Source: CAZCBD01 sp964496755
GTDB taxonomy: Bacteria; Bacteroidota; Ignavibacteria; Ignavibacteriales; Melioribacteraceae
Length of the DNA stretch: 5,916 bases
Assembly: GCA_964496755.1 (NCBI GenBank)
Contig: CAZCBD010000167.1
Span: forward strand, 1 to 5,916
Direction of reading: 5' to 3'
The notes beneath the pieces were generated by a model. That model saw only the letters and a list, made by a program, of their open reading frames with translations, searched no databases and had not been told where the DNA came from. Positions 5,806 through 5,916 of this stretch are shown piece by piece. Position 1 is the stretch's first letter. Each line of letters begins with the position of its first letter. The translations under genes were made by a program, and so were the position numbers.

Positions 5806-5916
5806 ATGCTTTTGGAAACGATAAACGAATATGAAAAAGCTATTGTTATTTATTCGGAAAATAAATCTGAAATAGATAAAAACTTTTTTATAATTTTTAA
5901 AAATGAAAAAAATAAA
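5806..5916 (+). CDS. N-terminal part of an unrecognised protein (runs off the right edge)
   Basis: Seen: an ATG at 5806-5808 opens a frame of 37 codons with no stop before the window ends. The ribosome-binding site AGGGGA (5791-5796) lies 9 bases upstream and supports a real start. The visible residues, MLLETINEYEKAIVIYSENK then SEIDKNFFIIFKNEKNK, are charged and Lys/Glu/Asn-rich, with no signal peptide and no motif I recognise. It lies 60 bases after glgP on the same strand, so it may be co-transcribed with it, although a weak terminator may lie between. Too little is present to propose a function. Confidence 0.6.
   Translation, partial: MLLETINEYEKAIVIYSENKSEIDKNFFIIFKNEKNK

Overview
The window is AT-rich (roughly one third G+C by eye) and reads as ordinary bacterial chromosome. 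It holds four complete recognisable genes, two genes cut by the window edges and one possible very small gene. There are no rRNA or tRNA genes, CRISPR arrays, insertion sequences or phage genes. The gene set is an anaerobe-type 2-oxoacid:ferredoxin oxidoreductase, an HtrA protease, a PlsY acyltransferase with a GSGNVGAYN motif, and a long alpha-glucan phosphorylase. Together with the low G+C and clear Shine-Dalgarno sites at several genes, this suggests an anaerobic or facultative Bacteroidota/Ignavibacteriota-like organism. That placement is inferred from protein flavour only; no taxonomic marker is present.

Left part, minus strand (1-1025): a ferredoxin-type subunit (vorD, 624-848) is followed 19 bases later by the 2-oxoacid:ferredoxin oxidoreductase alpha subunit (vorB, from 604 off the left edge). 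These are the first two genes of a typical D-B-A-C operon; the TPP-binding and gamma subunits would lie outside the window. Upstream of vorD is a 343-base stretch without an obvious gene. It contains a 40-codon candidate ORF (903-1025), an in-frame 18-bp tandem duplication, and a perfect 9-bp hairpin with a T-rich tail. The hairpin begins 6 bases after the small ORF stops and ends just before the vorD ribosome-binding site. This is the least explained part of the window.

Middle, minus strand (1192-3035): plsY (membrane glycerol-3-phosphate acyltransferase) and a single-PDZ HtrA-type envelope serine protease share an ATGA stop/start overlap, so they form a translationally coupled pair. A 148-base divergent intergenic region separates plsY from glgP.

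Right part, plus strand (3184-5916): an 853-residue alpha-glucan phosphorylase (GT35, PLP lysine visible) releases glucose-1-phosphate from glycogen or maltodextrin. After a 60-base gap comes the start of an unrecognised gene that runs off the right edge.

Functionally these are housekeeping genes: energy metabolism through ferredoxin, phospholipid synthesis, envelope quality control and storage-glucan breakdown. I do not see a convincing new multi-gene system. The best candidate for something undescribed is the small ORF and hairpin leader in front of vorDB.
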